64,000 nt of DNA from Achromobacter xylosoxidans A8 (GTDB taxonomy: Bacteria > Pseudomonadota > Gammaproteobacteria > Burkholderiales > Burkholderiaceae_B), in the NCBI RefSeq assembly GCF_000165835.1, contig NC_014640.1:4402001-4466000 (forward strand). The letters run 5' to 3'. The notes beneath the pieces are model-generated. The model ran no database searches and was not told the DNA's origin. It was given only the letters and a program-made list of their open reading frames with translations. How positions within the stretch are numbered: the first letter of the stretch is position 1; each line of letters starts with the position of its first letter. This document shows, piece by piece, positions 9,067-20,400 of this stretch. A program made the translations under genes and the position numbers.

Positions 9067-9783
9067 TCAGTCCTTGAGCGCCGCGCAACCCAGCATCTGG
9101 ACCGAAGCCGATCCCGCCGGGGTCTGCCCGCGGATGGCCGAGGCCATGGCGCCGGCCAGGCTGACCACGGCGCGCTGCTGCGCGGCGATCAGCGCGGGCA
9201 CGCCCTCTTCCGTCACCGGTTCCGTGACCACGCTGCGGCACAACAGGCCGGAACCCTTCATATTGACCGGCCGCACGCGCCAGGTCGCATCCAGCTGGGC
9301 CATGCGGCCCGATTCCAGCTCGAAACGCTGCACATCGGTCTGCACGCGCCAGACCGCGGCGCCCGGCCCCGGCTTGACCAGTTGCACGTCCAGCGCGCCA
9401 AGCTCGCGCTTCAGCGCGTCCGACAGCGCGCCCCGCAGTTCGTCGCCCAATGGCGAGCTCCAGCGCTCGGAGTAGAGCGCGGCCAGGCTGCCCTCGCCGG
9501 TGCGGACCATCAGTTGCGGCTGATCCGCCTGCGTCGAAATGTTGACCGGCTGCACTTCGATCAAGAAGTTGGCCGGCGCCACCCCAGCCCCCGGGGCCTG
9601 CGCTGCCGGCACCTGCAAGGTGTGGTACTGCACGGGCGCCGAGGAACCGCAGCCGGCCAGCGCGGCGGTCAATGCCAGCAAGGACAGGACAGGACGCAAA
9701 CGCGGCGTCAACCTGCCTGCGGACCGGGGCTGCCCGGAACTGGGGTGCGCCTGACCAGCGCGGGGGAATGGGCGTCTATTCAT
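9067..9783 (-). CDS. pqiC: PqiC-type lipoprotein (ABC-type transport auxiliary)
   Basis: A 238-residue lipoprotein: a basic N-terminus and hydrophobic helix lead to the lipobox LAGC, with acylation at the Cys of AGCGSS. The body shows the DUF330/PqiC pattern, including YHTLQVP and SERWSSPLGDELRGALSDALKREL. In E. coli, PqiC anchors the PqiB needle to the outer membrane in lipid movement between membranes. It starts five bases after the pqiB stop. The N-terminal extension before the hydrophobic helix is rather long, so a later start is possible. Confidence 0.85.
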   Translation of the reverse strand: MNRRPFPRAGQAHPSSGQPRSAGRLTPRLRPVLSLLALTAALAGCGSSAPVQYHTLQVPAAQAPGAGVAPANFLIEVQPVNISTQADQPQLMVRTGEGSLAALYSERWSSPLGDELRGALSDALKRELGALDVQLVKPGPGAAVWRVQTDVQRFELESGRMAQLDATWRVRPVNMKGSGLLCRSVVTEPVTEEGVPALIAAQQRAVVSLAGAMASAIRGQTPAGSASVQMLGCAALKD

Positions 9784-9788
9784 GGGTT

Positions 9789-11453
9789 TCAGTTCCTGAC
9801 AGGACCGGCGCCGGGGATCGGGTCTGGGCCGCGGCCGCGCAACAAGGCCTCGGGGTTGGCTTGCAGGAAGTCGGCCAGGGCGCGCAGCGAACGAGCCGCG
9901 CGGCCCAGTTCCTGCATCGCCTTTTCCGTATTGACCGGCAAGGAAGCGTCGGAGGCCAGCAGCGCGTTGACCTGCGCCATCGATTCCTTGGCCTGCTTGA
10001 GCATGTTCTGCGCTTCGGGCGCGACCTGCTTGTCCAGGCGGTTCATCAGCTTGGAGGTGCTGGCCAGCGTGGTGCGCAAGTCTTCGCCGATCTTGTCGAA
10101 CGGGATCTTCTCGATCTTGGCGACGATGTTGCTGATCTGCTGCTGGAGCTGATCCAGGTTGCCAGGCACCGTCGGGATCATGGCCGGGTCCGACAGCTTG
10201 AATTCGACCGGCTTGGCGTTCGGGAAGTCGTCCAGCGCCACGTACAGCTGGCCGGTCAGCAGATTGGCGGTGCGCAACTGCGCGCGCAGGCCATGCTTGA
10301 TCATGCCGCCCAGCAAGCGGTTGCCCGCGGCGTCGCCGTCCTTCACGGCGCGCTCGCGCACTTCGTCGAACACGCGGCCCAGGCGCTCCGGATACAGGGT
10401 GGCATCCACCAGCGAGTAGAAGCGCTTGGCGATCGGATCGAAATCCATGTTGATCTGCGTCACGTTGCCCAGCGTGATGCCGCTGAAGTCGATCGGCGCG
10501 CCCACCGTCAGGCCGCGGATCGACTGGTCGAAACGCATCCGGATCGGGAAAGCCTCGCCGTCCGGATTGGCCTTAGCGGCCGTCTCGGTCGGGTACAGGT
10601 CGAACTGGGCATCGGCTTGCGCCGGCTTGCCGGCGTCGCGCGCGCTGATGACCGGTTCGAACGCGACACCGCCCACCGCCATCGATACCAGCGATTGCGT
10701 GCGTACCTTGAGGCCATCGGCATTGACGCTGAAATCCACGCCGCTGGCGTTCCAGAAGCGCGTGCCCTGGGTCACGAACTTGTCGTTGGGCGCGTCCACG
10801 AACACCTCGACGTTCACGGCCTTGCCGGTCTCGTCGAGCGCGTAGCCGATCACGCGGCCGACGTTGATGCGGCGGAAATACACGGGCGAGCCGATGTCCA
10901 GGGACCCCAGATCGGACGCCTTGAGCTTGAAGCGCTTGCCGGCGCGGTCGTGCGTGACCGCTGGCGGGACTTCCAGGCCCTCGAACTGCAGCTTGGTGGC
11001 CTTCTTGGAACTGTCCTTGCCTTCGACCGCGTCCACGCCGATATAGGCGCCAGACAGCAGCGTCCCCAGGCCGGACACGCCGCTCACGTCCAGGCGCGGA
11101 CGCACCACCCAGAAGTTGGTGCCTTCGCGCGCCAGGTCCGAGACATCCTTGGACAGTTCGGCCTGCACCACCACCTTGGTACGGTCTTCGTTGAAGCCGA
11201 TGGACCGCACCGTGCCGATGTTCACGTCCTTGTAGCGCAGCTGGGTCTTGCCGACTTCCAGCCCTTCGGCCGTGTAGAATGAAATGGAGATGTCAGGCCC
11301 TGCCTGCATCCAGGTCCGCACGACCAGCGACAGGCCCATCAGGGCCGCCACGATGGGCACCAGCCAGATCCATGAAATCCGGCTCTTCTCCTTGCGCGAG
11401 ATCGCGGGTGAGGCAAACTTCTCTTCACCGGATCCGGGTGCTTGCTCGGACAT
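9789..11453 (-). CDS. pqiB: MCE-domain intermembrane transport protein PqiB
   Basis: A 554-residue protein with one N-terminal membrane helix (WIWLVPIVAALMGLSLVV) and a large periplasmic part built of MCE/MlaD repeats. One starts near ISISFYTAEGLEVGKTQLRY; others follow around SLDIGSPVYFRRINVGRVIG and LTVGAPIDFSGITLGNV. A C-terminal helical stretch (near NLDQLQQQISNIVAKIEKIP) fits the needle-like coiled coil of PqiB. It lies between pqiA and pqiC with short gaps, giving the standard pqiABC order. Role in the family: lipid transport across the periplasm and envelope integrity. Confidence 0.93.
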   Translation of the reverse strand: MSEQAPGSGEEKFASPAISRKEKSRISWIWLVPIVAALMGLSLVVRTWMQAGPDISISFYTAEGLEVGKTQLRYKDVNIGTVRSIGFNEDRTKVVVQAELSKDVSDLAREGTNFWVVRPRLDVSGVSGLGTLLSGAYIGVDAVEGKDSSKKATKLQFEGLEVPPAVTHDRAGKRFKLKASDLGSLDIGSPVYFRRINVGRVIGYALDETGKAVNVEVFVDAPNDKFVTQGTRFWNASGVDFSVNADGLKVRTQSLVSMAVGGVAFEPVISARDAGKPAQADAQFDLYPTETAAKANPDGEAFPIRMRFDQSIRGLTVGAPIDFSGITLGNVTQINMDFDPIAKRFYSLVDATLYPERLGRVFDEVRERAVKDGDAAGNRLLGGMIKHGLRAQLRTANLLTGQLYVALDDFPNAKPVEFKLSDPAMIPTVPGNLDQLQQQISNIVAKIEKIPFDKIGEDLRTTLASTSKLMNRLDKQVAPEAQNMLKQAKESMAQVNALLASDASLPVNTEKAMQELGRAARSLRALADFLQANPEALLRGRGPDPIPGAGPVRN

Positions 11454-11492
11454 CTACTATTCCTTGTTCGTGGGCCGAAGCCGCGGCGCTTC

Positions 11493-12809
11493 CTAGCCCA
11501 ATTCCTTGCCGGCCACGGGCGCCGCCTGGCGCCCGCCCTCCACCGGTGGCGATTCTATTTCACTTTGATCTTCAAGGTCCCAGCTGCGGCGCAGGTCGAA
11601 GCTCATGGCGGACAGCATGGTCAGGATCACGACCACGCCAAAGGCCGCCGCGCCCGCACCAGCGCTGATCTCCATCAAGCCCTGGAAATCGGCCAGGGCC
11701 GCCAGCAATATAACGACAAAAACGTCCAGCATCGACCATTGCCCGATGAACTCGACCATTTGATACAAGCGTGTGCGCGGACGCAGATTGGTGGTGCTGC
11801 GCCATTGCTCGGTCAGCAGCAGCAGGATGAGCGCCAGCAGCTTGGTCAGCGGCACCGCCACGCTGGCGATGAAGACGATCAGCGCGATATCCCATGAACC
11901 CATTTCCCAGAGTTCGACCACGCCGCCCAGGATGGTGTGGGCGCTGTCGCCCAGCACGGAACGGACCTGCATCACCGGCAGCACGTTGGCGGGAATGTAA
12001 AACACCACGGCCGCCAGCAGCAGCGCCCAGGTGCGCGCCAGGTGGTCCGGCTTGCGGTAGTGCACCTGCGCCTCGCAACGCACGCAGTGATGTTCTTCTT
12101 CCGGATTGGCTGCCCGCGGCACGGCCTGCACCTGGCCGCATACATGGCATCCGGTCAGGACGCTGTCCGGCCCGGCTTGCGGCACATGCACGGGCACCAC
12201 GCCCACGCTCTCGGCATAACGCCACAGCACGTGTGGCGACAGGCGCCCCAGCATCGTCAATAGAATGGTCAGAAGGCCGAACGCGCCCAGGCCTATGCCC
12301 GGCGCCACCGCCGCCATGCCGGCCAGCTTGACCACCGCCACCAGCACACCCAGCAGAAACACCGGAATCATGCACCAGGGCCGCAGCGCGCCCAACAGGC
12401 GCATCGCAGTCCGAAAACCCGCGGGCTCGCGGCCGCGCGAGAGCGGCCCCAACACCCACAGCAGGACGCTCAGCTGCAGCAAGGGCAGCACGAAACCCGC
12501 CAAGCCCGTCATGATGGCAACCACCCAGTGGTCCTGCCGCCAGGTGATAGAAATGGCGTCCAGCAAGGAGGCTTGCTGCACCATGCCCTGCACGGCCATG
12601 GACGCGACGGGATAGGCATTGGCCACCCCGAACACGATGAGGGCGGAAATGGCGAGCGCTAGCCAATTGGACAAAGTAAGCCCGCTGTAGCGCCACAAGG
12701 TGGCACCGCAGCGGGCGCAATTGGCGGTCTCTCCAGGTTCAAGCTGATGCCGGCGATAGATGCTTGCGCAGTGTTCGCACTCGATCAGCGGCTGGCGGTC
12801 CGCGGTCAT
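11493..12809 (-). CDS. pqiA: PqiA inner-membrane protein with two zinc-ribbon/PqiA domains
   Basis: The 438-residue membrane protein has two tandem PqiA units, each starting with a zinc ribbon: CEHC and CARC near residues 11 and 32, then CHVC and CVRC in the middle. Each unit is followed by several membrane helices with the family NAYPV and PANVLPV signatures. In E. coli PqiA is the inner-membrane partner of PqiB. The ATG lies eight bases after the clpA stop, with only a weak AGG ribosome site, so it may be read as part of the clpA transcript. Confidence 0.92.
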   Translation of the reverse strand: MTADRQPLIECEHCASIYRRHQLEPGETANCARCGATLWRYSGLTLSNWLALAISALIVFGVANAYPVASMAVQGMVQQASLLDAISITWRQDHWVVAIMTGLAGFVLPLLQLSVLLWVLGPLSRGREPAGFRTAMRLLGALRPWCMIPVFLLGVLVAVVKLAGMAAVAPGIGLGAFGLLTILLTMLGRLSPHVLWRYAESVGVVPVHVPQAGPDSVLTGCHVCGQVQAVPRAANPEEEHHCVRCEAQVHYRKPDHLARTWALLLAAVVFYIPANVLPVMQVRSVLGDSAHTILGGVVELWEMGSWDIALIVFIASVAVPLTKLLALILLLLTEQWRSTTNLRPRTRLYQMVEFIGQWSMLDVFVVILLAALADFQGLMEISAGAGAAAFGVVVILTMLSAMSFDLRRSWDLEDQSEIESPPVEGGRQAAPVAGKELG

Positions 12810-12817
12810 TGAGTCGC

Positions 12818-15130
12818 CTAATCGACCAGTTCGACTTCCTGTTTGTCAGGCGCATCCGACGAGGGCGGCTTGCCGCTATCGTCGAAGTCCAACTTGACCT
12901 TGCCTTCCTCGTCCAGGTCCACCGTAACCGTGCCGCCGTCGACCAGCTTGCCGAACAGCAGCTCGTCGGCCAGCGCGCGCCGGATGGTGTCCTGAATGAG
13001 GCGCTGCATGGGGCGTGCGCCCATCAGCGGATCGAACCCTTCCTTGGCGAGATGTTCACGCAGCGTGGTGGTGAAGATCGCTTCCACGCGGCGCTCGTGC
13101 AACTGGTCTTCCAGCTGCATGAGGAACTTGTCCACCACGCGCAGGATGATTTCGCGGTCCAGCGGCGCGAACGGAATGATCGCGTCCAGGCGGTTGCGGA
13201 ACTCGGGCGTGAACATGCGGCGGATTTCCGCCATTTCGTCGCCCACCACGCGCGAATTCGCGAAACCGATGGACGGACGGTTCAAGGTTTCGGCGCCCGC
13301 ATTGGTCGTCATGATGACGATGACGTTGCGGAAGTCCGCCTTGCGGCCGTTGTTGTCGGTCAGCGTGCCGTGGTCCATGACCTGCAGCAGGATGTTGAAC
13401 ACATCCGGGTGCGCCTTTTCGATTTCATCGAGCAGCAGCACGCAATGCGGCTGCTTGGTGATGGCCTCGGTCAGCAGGCCGCCCTGGTCGAAACCGACAT
13501 AGCCCGGAGGCGCGCCGATCAGGCGCGACACCGCGTGCCGTTCCATGTATTCCGACATGTCGAAACGCAGCAGCTCCACGCCCAGCGTGAACGCCAGCTG
13601 GCGGGCGACCTCGGTCTTGCCCACGCCGGTGGGGCCGGAGAACAGGAAGGCGCCGATCGGCTTTTCCGGCTTGCCCAGGCCCGAACGCGCCATCTTGATG
13701 GCGGCGGACAGGGCCTCGATGGCGTTGTCCTGGCCGAACACCACGGTCTTCAGGTCGCGGTCCAGCGTCGCCAGCTTGCTGCGGTCATCGTTGGAGACGG
13801 ACTGCGGCGGAATACGCGCGATCTTGGACACGATGTTCTCGATGTCCACCTTGCCGATCACCTTCTTCTGGCGCGAGCGCGGCAGCAGGCGCTGCGCAGC
13901 GCCGGCCTCGTCGATCACGTCGATGGCCTTGTCCGGCAGATGGCGGTCATTGATGAAGCGCGCCGACAATTCGGCCGCGGCCGACAGGGCGGCAGCCGAG
14001 TAGCGCACGCTGTGGTGCTCCTCGAAGCGGCTCTTCAGGCCGCGCAGGATCTGCACGGTCTGCTCGACGCTGGGTTCGGCCACGTCGATCTTCTGGAAAC
14101 GGCGCGACAGCGCATGGTCTTTTTCAAAGACGCCGCGGTACTCGGTGTAGGTGGTGGCGCCGATGCACTTGAGCTGCCCGGACGACAAGGCCGGCTTCAA
14201 GAGGTTGGACGCGTCCAGCGTGCCGCCGGAAGCCGAACCGGCGCCGATCAGCGTATGGATTTCGTCGATGAACAGAATGGCGTCGGGGTTGCCGCGGATC
14301 TGCTTGAGCACGCCCTTCAGGCGCTGTTCGAAATCGCCGCGGTACTTGGTGCCAGCCAGCAAGGCGCCCATATCCAGCGAAAAGACCTGGGCGGCCTGCA
14401 GGATTTCGGGCACTTCGCCGCGCGTGATGCGCCAGGCCAGGCCTTCGGCGATCGCGGTCTTGCCCACGCCGGCCTCGCCAACCAGCAGCGGGTTGTTCTT
14501 GCGGCGGCGGCACAGCACCTGGATCACGCGCTCGACTTCGTGCTCGCGCCCGATGAGGGGATCGATGCGGCCCGCCAGCGCGGCGGCGTTCAGGTCGGTG
14601 GCGTACTGGTCCAGCGGCGACTGACGCGATTCGCCCTGTTCTTCACCATTGGTCTGCTGCTCTTTCTGCACGGCGGCGGACTCCACCTGGGGCTGTTTGG
14701 TAATGCCATGCGACAGAAAATTGACGACGTCCAGCCGCGTCACGCCCTGCTGTTGCAGGTAGTACACGGCGTGCGAATCCTTTTCGCCGAAAATGGCCAC
14801 GAGCACGTTGGCGCCGGTGACCGGCTTCTTGCCGGTGCCGCCCGCCGATACGTGCATGATGGCGCGCTGGATCACACGCTGGAAACCCAGCGTGGGCTGC
14901 GTGTCGACCTCGGCGCCGCTTGGGATCACCGGGGTGTTCTCCGAAACGAACTGGCGCAGGTTGCGGCGCAGGTCATCCAGGTTGGCGGCGCATGCGCGCA
15001 GCACTTCAACGGCCGAAGCGTTGTCGAGCAACGCCAGCAGCAGATGCTCGACGGTAATAAATTCATGCCGGGCCGAACGGGCCTCGACGAAAGCCATATG
15101 CAGGCTGACTTCAAGCTCTTGAGAAATCAC
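12818..15130 (-). CDS. clpA: ClpA, ATP-dependent Clp protease ATPase subunit
   Basis: ClpA unfolds substrates for ClpP and works with the adaptor ClpS on N-degron proteins. The N-domain ([17 protein letters not shown]) is followed by two AAA modules: Walker [10 protein letters not shown] with [10 protein letters not shown], then GPTGVGKTE with [10 protein letters not shown]. The start is taken as GTG at 15130, giving 770 residues, because it aligns with the known ClpA N-terminus and GGAGGAAGC directly precedes it; earlier ATGs at 15166 and 15148 are less likely. Unusually, clpS is not adjacent but about 7.6 kb upstream, beyond pbpC and the macroglobulin gene. Confidence 0.95.
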   Translation of the reverse strand: MISQELEVSLHMAFVEARSARHEFITVEHLLLALLDNASAVEVLRACAANLDDLRRNLRQFVSENTPVIPSGAEVDTQPTLGFQRVIQRAIMHVSAGGTGKKPVTGANVLVAIFGEKDSHAVYYLQQQGVTRLDVVNFLSHGITKQPQVESAAVQKEQQTNGEEQGESRQSPLDQYATDLNAAALAGRIDPLIGREHEVERVIQVLCRRRKNNPLLVGEAGVGKTAIAEGLAWRITRGEVPEILQAAQVFSLDMGALLAGTKYRGDFEQRLKGVLKQIRGNPDAILFIDEIHTLIGAGSASGGTLDASNLLKPALSSGQLKCIGATTYTEYRGVFEKDHALSRRFQKIDVAEPSVEQTVQILRGLKSRFEEHHSVRYSAAALSAAAELSARFINDRHLPDKAIDVIDEAGAAQRLLPRSRQKKVIGKVDIENIVSKIARIPPQSVSNDDRSKLATLDRDLKTVVFGQDNAIEALSAAIKMARSGLGKPEKPIGAFLFSGPTGVGKTEVARQLAFTLGVELLRFDMSEYMERHAVSRLIGAPPGYVGFDQGGLLTEAITKQPHCVLLLDEIEKAHPDVFNILLQVMDHGTLTDNNGRKADFRNVIVIMTTNAGAETLNRPSIGFANSRVVGDEMAEIRRMFTPEFRNRLDAIIPFAPLDREIILRVVDKFLMQLEDQLHERRVEAIFTTTLREHLAKEGFDPLMGARPMQRLIQDTIRRALADELLFGKLVDGGTVTVDLDEEGKVKLDFDDSGKPPSSDAPDKQEVELVD

Positions 15131-15185
15131 GCTTCCTCCGTAACGCATCGAAGCGGGCAAATACACGATTCATATTCTATGCCGA

Positions 15186-17450
15186 TCATGGCGTAACGCC
15201 AGCGATTTCAAAAACCACTCTATCGTGGCGGCCTTGCGTATCCATGACGGTAAGCGTATATCGGCCGTCCATGGCCAGCACTAATTTAAACGGATGACCC
15301 GACGCGCCGTGACCCACCACGCGCCCGTCCAGCATCCACCATACTTCGCCTTCTGTTCCTTGCACGTCCACATCCAGCGCCACTTCGCGCCCGCCCGGCA
15401 CGGGCCGCAGCACCGAACCGCTGGCCACCCCGCCCAGACGCAAGGGTCCGCGCGAAGCGTCGGCGTAGCCGGCAAAAGACGGCGGCGCCGTTTCATTCAG
15501 CACCCAGGCTGCGCGCTGCTCCGGACATACGCCGGATGGCACGCTGCCGAGCTTGTAACCCAGGGGCCAGCAAGTCACCGCGGCCTGCACCGTTTCGGGC
15601 CTGACGCGGACCTGTTGGGCGCCTTCGGGCAAGGCCGCCACGATATCCTGCAGTAGCGGCGCCGCCACGTTGGCCCCGAAAAATCCAGGGTTGGGCGTGC
15701 CGTCCGGACGGCCGACCCAGACGCCCATCGTCCACCTGTCGGTCACTCCGACGGCCCAGGCGTCCCGGAATCCGAAACTTGTCCCGGTTTTCCAGGCCAG
15801 TTGCCGCGCCGGACTGCCCGACTGGTAGAACGGCCGGTCCGGATGGCCGCCGCTCTCCAGGATGTCGCGGACGATCCAGGCCGCCCCAGGACTCATCATA
15901 CGGGACTCGACCTTCGCCTGCTCCGGCCGCAGGCGGGGCCGTCCGGAGACGCCACCGCGGGCCAAGGCCCGGTAAGCGCCCACCAGTTCTTCCAATGTGG
16001 TGCCGCCCCCGCCCAAAATCAAGCTCAAATTCGGTTCGGCGCCCGCAGGCAAACGTAACCGTACCCCGCCGGCCAGCATGACCGAGGCAAAACTGCTGGG
16101 CCCGACACGGTCCAGCAGGTCCACCGCCGGGACGTTGAGCGAGCGCTGCAGGGCCTGCGCCACGCTGATCGGGCCGGCAAACGCTGCCTGGAAATTGCCG
16201 GGCGCGTAGCCGCCAAACGACATCGGCGCATCCATCAGCAAGCTTTCGGAGTGGATCAGGCCCTCGTCGAGCGCCTGGGCATACAGGAAGGGCTTGAGGG
16301 TGGAGCCTGGCGAACGCACGCCGCGCACCATGTCCACGTGGGCAGCGCGGCTATCGTCGGAAAAATCCGCGGAGCCCGCGTAGGCCTTGACCTCCAGCGT
16401 ATCGTTGTCCATCACCAACACGGCCATCGACACCTTGGGCGGCAAGCCGTCCACCCGGTCCTGAAGCATGCGCTCCACCGCGGCCTGCATATCCGCGTCC
16501 AGGGTGGACGTGACCACCGCGGGCCGCTCGCCGGGGCGCCGGCCGGCGCTGCGCTGACTGCCCGCCTCCTGCAGCAGGCGCTGCGCGGCCAGGGGCGCCA
16601 GCCAGCGCGCCCGCAGCGGCGGCGCGACCACGTTCTCGATCTTGGCGTCGGCCACCTCCGCAGGGGTCCAGCGGCCGAGTTCGACCATGCGGTCCAGCAC
16701 CTTGTCGCGCGCGGCCTGCGCGGCCTCCGGATGGCGGTCGGGACGCAGGCGCGACGGCGCCTGCGGCAAGGCGGTCAACATCGCCGCTTCGGCCGGGCTC
16801 AGGTCGCGCGCCGGCTTGCCCAGCCACAGGCGCGAGCCCATTTCCACGCCCTCCACGATGCCGCCCATGGGCGCGTGGGTCAGATACAGCGACAGGATCT
16901 CGTCCTTGCTGTAGTGCATTTCCAGCTGGATCGCACGCCAGGCCTGCCGCAGCTTGGCCGACATGGAGCGCGAAGGCTTGCCGGCCAATTCCGGATCGAT
17001 CAGCCGTGCGACCTGCATGGTCAGGGTGGAGCCGCCCGAGACGATGCGGCGGTTGGTGGCCCACTGCCAGCCAGCGCGCGCCATTGCCACCGGATTGACG
17101 CCCGGGTGCCAGTAGAACCAGCGGTCCTCGTAGGTCAGCAGCGTTTCCAGATAGCGCTCAGACACCTGGTCGGGCGTGACCGGATAGCGCCAGATGCCGT
17201 CGCGGCTGGGATAGTTGCGCAGCGGCGTGCCGTCGGCGGCCACGACGACCGCCGCGCCGCCCGAATCCACGGCCGGCAAGGGATAAAGGCGGTCGAGCGT
17301 GAATAACGACGCGGCCAGCGCAAACAACGCGCTGGCCGCGAAGATTCCGCGCCGCCGCCAGCGGCGGGCGCTCGAGGCGCCCGCCACGGGGGTGGCGGCG
17401 GGGTTCAAGGACGCTTGGCGCCGCGGTCGCGGATCTCTACCGTGCTCCAT
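15186..17450 (-). CDS. pbpC: Penicillin-binding protein 1C
   Basis: A 754-residue bifunctional-type PBP anchored by one helix (about residues 35-51). The GT51 glycosyltransferase has Glu108 in TYEDRWFYWHPG, GGSTLTMQVARL and KDEILSLYLTHAPMGG. The transpeptidase has SPGSTLKP (Ser383-Lys386), SLN and KTGT. A C-terminal domain (about 660-754) matches the Ig-like PBP1C tail. The start overlaps the macroglobulin stop by 46 bases; no later ATG fits before the membrane helix. E. coli has the same pair (yfhM-pbpC), and the two proteins are thought to act together in envelope defence and repair. Confidence 0.93.
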   Translation of the reverse strand: MEHGRDPRPRRQASLNPAATPVAGASSARRWRRRGIFAASALFALAASLFTLDRLYPLPAVDSGGAAVVVAADGTPLRNYPSRDGIWRYPVTPDQVSERYLETLLTYEDRWFYWHPGVNPVAMARAGWQWATNRRIVSGGSTLTMQVARLIDPELAGKPSRSMSAKLRQAWRAIQLEMHYSKDEILSLYLTHAPMGGIVEGVEMGSRLWLGKPARDLSPAEAAMLTALPQAPSRLRPDRHPEAAQAARDKVLDRMVELGRWTPAEVADAKIENVVAPPLRARWLAPLAAQRLLQEAGSQRSAGRRPGERPAVVTSTLDADMQAAVERMLQDRVDGLPPKVSMAVLVMDNDTLEVKAYAGSADFSDDSRAAHVDMVRGVRSPGSTLKPFLYAQALDEGLIHSESLLMDAPMSFGGYAPGNFQAAFAGPISVAQALQRSLNVPAVDLLDRVGPSSFASVMLAGGVRLRLPAGAEPNLSLILGGGGTTLEELVGAYRALARGGVSGRPRLRPEQAKVESRMMSPGAAWIVRDILESGGHPDRPFYQSGSPARQLAWKTGTSFGFRDAWAVGVTDRWTMGVWVGRPDGTPNPGFFGANVAAPLLQDIVAALPEGAQQVRVRPETVQAAVTCWPLGYKLGSVPSGVCPEQRAAWVLNETAPPSFAGYADASRGPLRLGGVASGSVLRPVPGGREVALDVDVQGTEGEVWWMLDGRVVGHGASGHPFKLVLAMDGRYTLTVMDTQGRHDRVVFEIAGVTP

Positions 17451-20400
17451 TGCTCGCCTACGCCCCGGATTTCAGGCCGGTACATGTCCTCGGCCACCGT
17501 CGACGGCACCGCGTAGCGGCCCGGCGTCACGACGCGCACCAGATAGAACACGTCCACCTTGCCGCGTCCCAGCGACACCGCGGCCACATAGCGGTCGTCG
17601 CGGAACTCGCGGTGCTTGATGTTGGGATCGGACATGGCTTCGGCCACGCGGCGTCCGCCGATCGTCCATTCCTGCATCTCGGGGCTTTGCGACAGGTTCA
17701 GGTTTTCGACTTCAAAACCCGCCGGCACGCGGTCCACCAGCAAGCCATCCGGAATGTTCTGGTTGGCGCTGGCCTGCACCCACACCACCAGCATGTCGCC
17801 GGTCTGCAGGCTGCCGCCATCCCACGGACGGCCGTCCGGACGGTACCAGCCGCGCTTGAGCTGGATGATGTCGCTGCGCGGCGCGGGCGTGGCGGTCGGG
17901 CTGCCCTGGATGTCGTACTCGACGAACAGGGCTTGGCTGCCGGTGTTCAGCAGTTGCGTGCCCGCCAGATCGGCCGCCGACAGCGACACGCTCTGGTCGC
18001 TCTTGCCGCCGACCAGCGGCTTGCTGACGCCGTTGACGGTCAGCGTGGCCGACCAGGGCGTGGACTTGTCGCCGCCCAGTGCGCGAGCCGTCAACAGCAG
18101 GGCCATCTGCTCTTGCGTCGACAGGTACGAGCGGTTGCCCAGACGGCTGGCCAATTGCGTCAGCAGATTTTCCAGGCGCTCATGGCGCAGCTCATACTTG
18201 TTGGCGATCGCATAGGCCAGCGCGTAGTCGCGCACGCTGCTGCCGTAGTCGCCCAGCCAGTCGTCGTAGTAGCCGGAATTGCGGCGCGCGTTGAGTCCGT
18301 ACTCGCGCGCCATGGCCTGGTCGAGCGCACTCTTCATGCGCCCTTCGTCGCCCATCAGCTTGAACGCGGCCGCCAGCTGAATCAGCGGCAGCGGCGAGCG
18401 GGCACGCTCCTGGTAGTTGTCGTACAGCTGGCGCACCGTGGACAACGGCGCCTTCTTGTCGCGCGCCAGCGCCAAGGCGGCAGTGGCCAGGCCGGCGAAG
18501 CGGCGGTGGTCTTCCCGCAGGATGCTGGCGTCGTTGGCGTCGTAGCGTCCGGACTCGAGGTTGCGCTTCAGGTTGGCCGACCAGGTGCCGAACGCGCCGG
18601 AGCTCTGCTGCACCTGCTCCAGCAGCCACTGGCGCGAACGGTCCAGCGATGCCTCGGGCACCTCGAAACCGTTGTCGCGGGCGTCCTGCAGGAAGCCGAC
18701 GGCATAGGCCGTCAGCCACACGTCGCGCGAGGACGAGCTGCTCCACAGGTTGTAGGAACCGACGGCGTTGCGCATGCCGGCCAGGCGGCCGATCGCGCCA
18801 GCCACCTTGGCGTCGCGCTCGGCCTTGGTGCGCGGCTTGAGGCCGAACTGCTTGGCCGCTTCCTCATCCAGCATGACCCACGGCAGCGTCGCGCTGATGG
18901 TCTGTTCGGTGCAGCCGTAGGGATAGTTGAGCAGCCCCTCGACCAGGCGGTTGACGTTGATCGGCGGACGGTTCGAGACCGTCATGCTGACCGTGGTCGA
19001 ATCCGGGTAGTAGGAAGCCACCCACGACGCCTGCGGCGCATTGGCTTCGCCCGGACCCACGCGCAAGCGGCGTACCTGGCGCTCGGCCGCGTAGGCCGGT
19101 TGCACCTGCAGCACGGATTCGCGCACGATGTGCACGGGCTTGCCGCCGCCCTGCCCGTCGACGGTCAGGCGCATCAGGCCCAGGCCGTACGAACCGGTAG
19201 TCGTGGCGGTGAAGCGCAGCGTGGTGCGCTGCTTGTCCTTCAAGGTCACGGTCTTGACGCCGTCGACGATGCCCAACGGATCCAGCGCTTCCAGCTTGAC
19301 CGTCACCTTCTGCTCGGCGCCGCTCATGTTGGTCAGGTCCAGCGCGATCGCGGCCTGGTCGCCCGGCGTGATGAAGCGCGGCGTATTCAGCTCGGCAACG
19401 ATGGGCGCCGCCACCACCATTTCGGTGTCGGTGCTGCCGTAGTTGTCCGGCGTGAAGGCCACGGCCATCAGGCGCAGCGTGCCGTTGAGGTCGGGCAGAT
19501 CCAGCGGAATATCCGCCTCGCCTTGCTCATTCAGCGTGACCGGACCGGAGAACAGGTCCACCAGCTTGACCTTCTTCGGCAGGCTCTTGCTGTCGCCGCG
19601 CATGGCGGCGTCGCCGCCCCACTTCAGCTTGCCCTTGGTGCCGTCCATCTTCTCGATCAGCTTGCCGTACATGTCCAGCAATTCGGGCGCGTAGCGATGC
19701 TTGCCGAAGAAGTAGTCCAGCGGATCGGGCGTCTTGTACTGGTTGATGTTGAGGATGCCCACGTCCACCGCCGACAGGGTCACGGTGGCCTGCTTGCCCT
19801 GGGCGCCGTCGACCTTGACGCGCACGGTCGCCTTGGTTTCGGGCACCGCCTTGGGCGGCGCGGTCAGCTTGACGTCCAGCTTGCGGTCGCCGCTGGCGAT
19901 CGGCAGGAAGGTCAGGCCCAGCGCGCGCGCCGGGGTCACGCGGTCGCCTTCGCTGCCGGGACGGAACACGGCGGCGGCGATGTACAGGTCGTGGCGCTTC
20001 CAGCTCTTGTCGACCGGAATCTCGACCTGCGTGCCCGTCGCTTTCACGGCCACCCAGGTGGACCACAGCATGCGGTCGCCTTCGACAGTGATGAGCGCCT
20101 GGCCGTCATGCGGCGGCGTCAGGGTCAGCTTGACCGTGTCGCCCGGTTTGGCGGGAACACCTTCGAGCTTCATCTGCACGCGGTCAGGGCGATTGCCCAT
20201 GGAGTCGGCGTCCTGCGCGTTCCAGCCGGCGTAGAAGCGGTAGCGCAGGGTCTGGCCGGTTTCGGGATCGGCGATCTCCAGGCGGTAGCGGCCCCACTTC
20301 ACAGGGACGGTCAACTGGGCGCGGTCATTCAGCGCGATCTCGCGCGAATCCAGCAATTCGTCGGTTTCTGTGTAGCCGCTGTTCCAGCCGCGCTGGTCGT

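Noticed and set aside
12764..15196. An 810-codon plus-strand frame opposite clpA
   Set aside because: It is the antisense shadow of clpA; no family resemblance.
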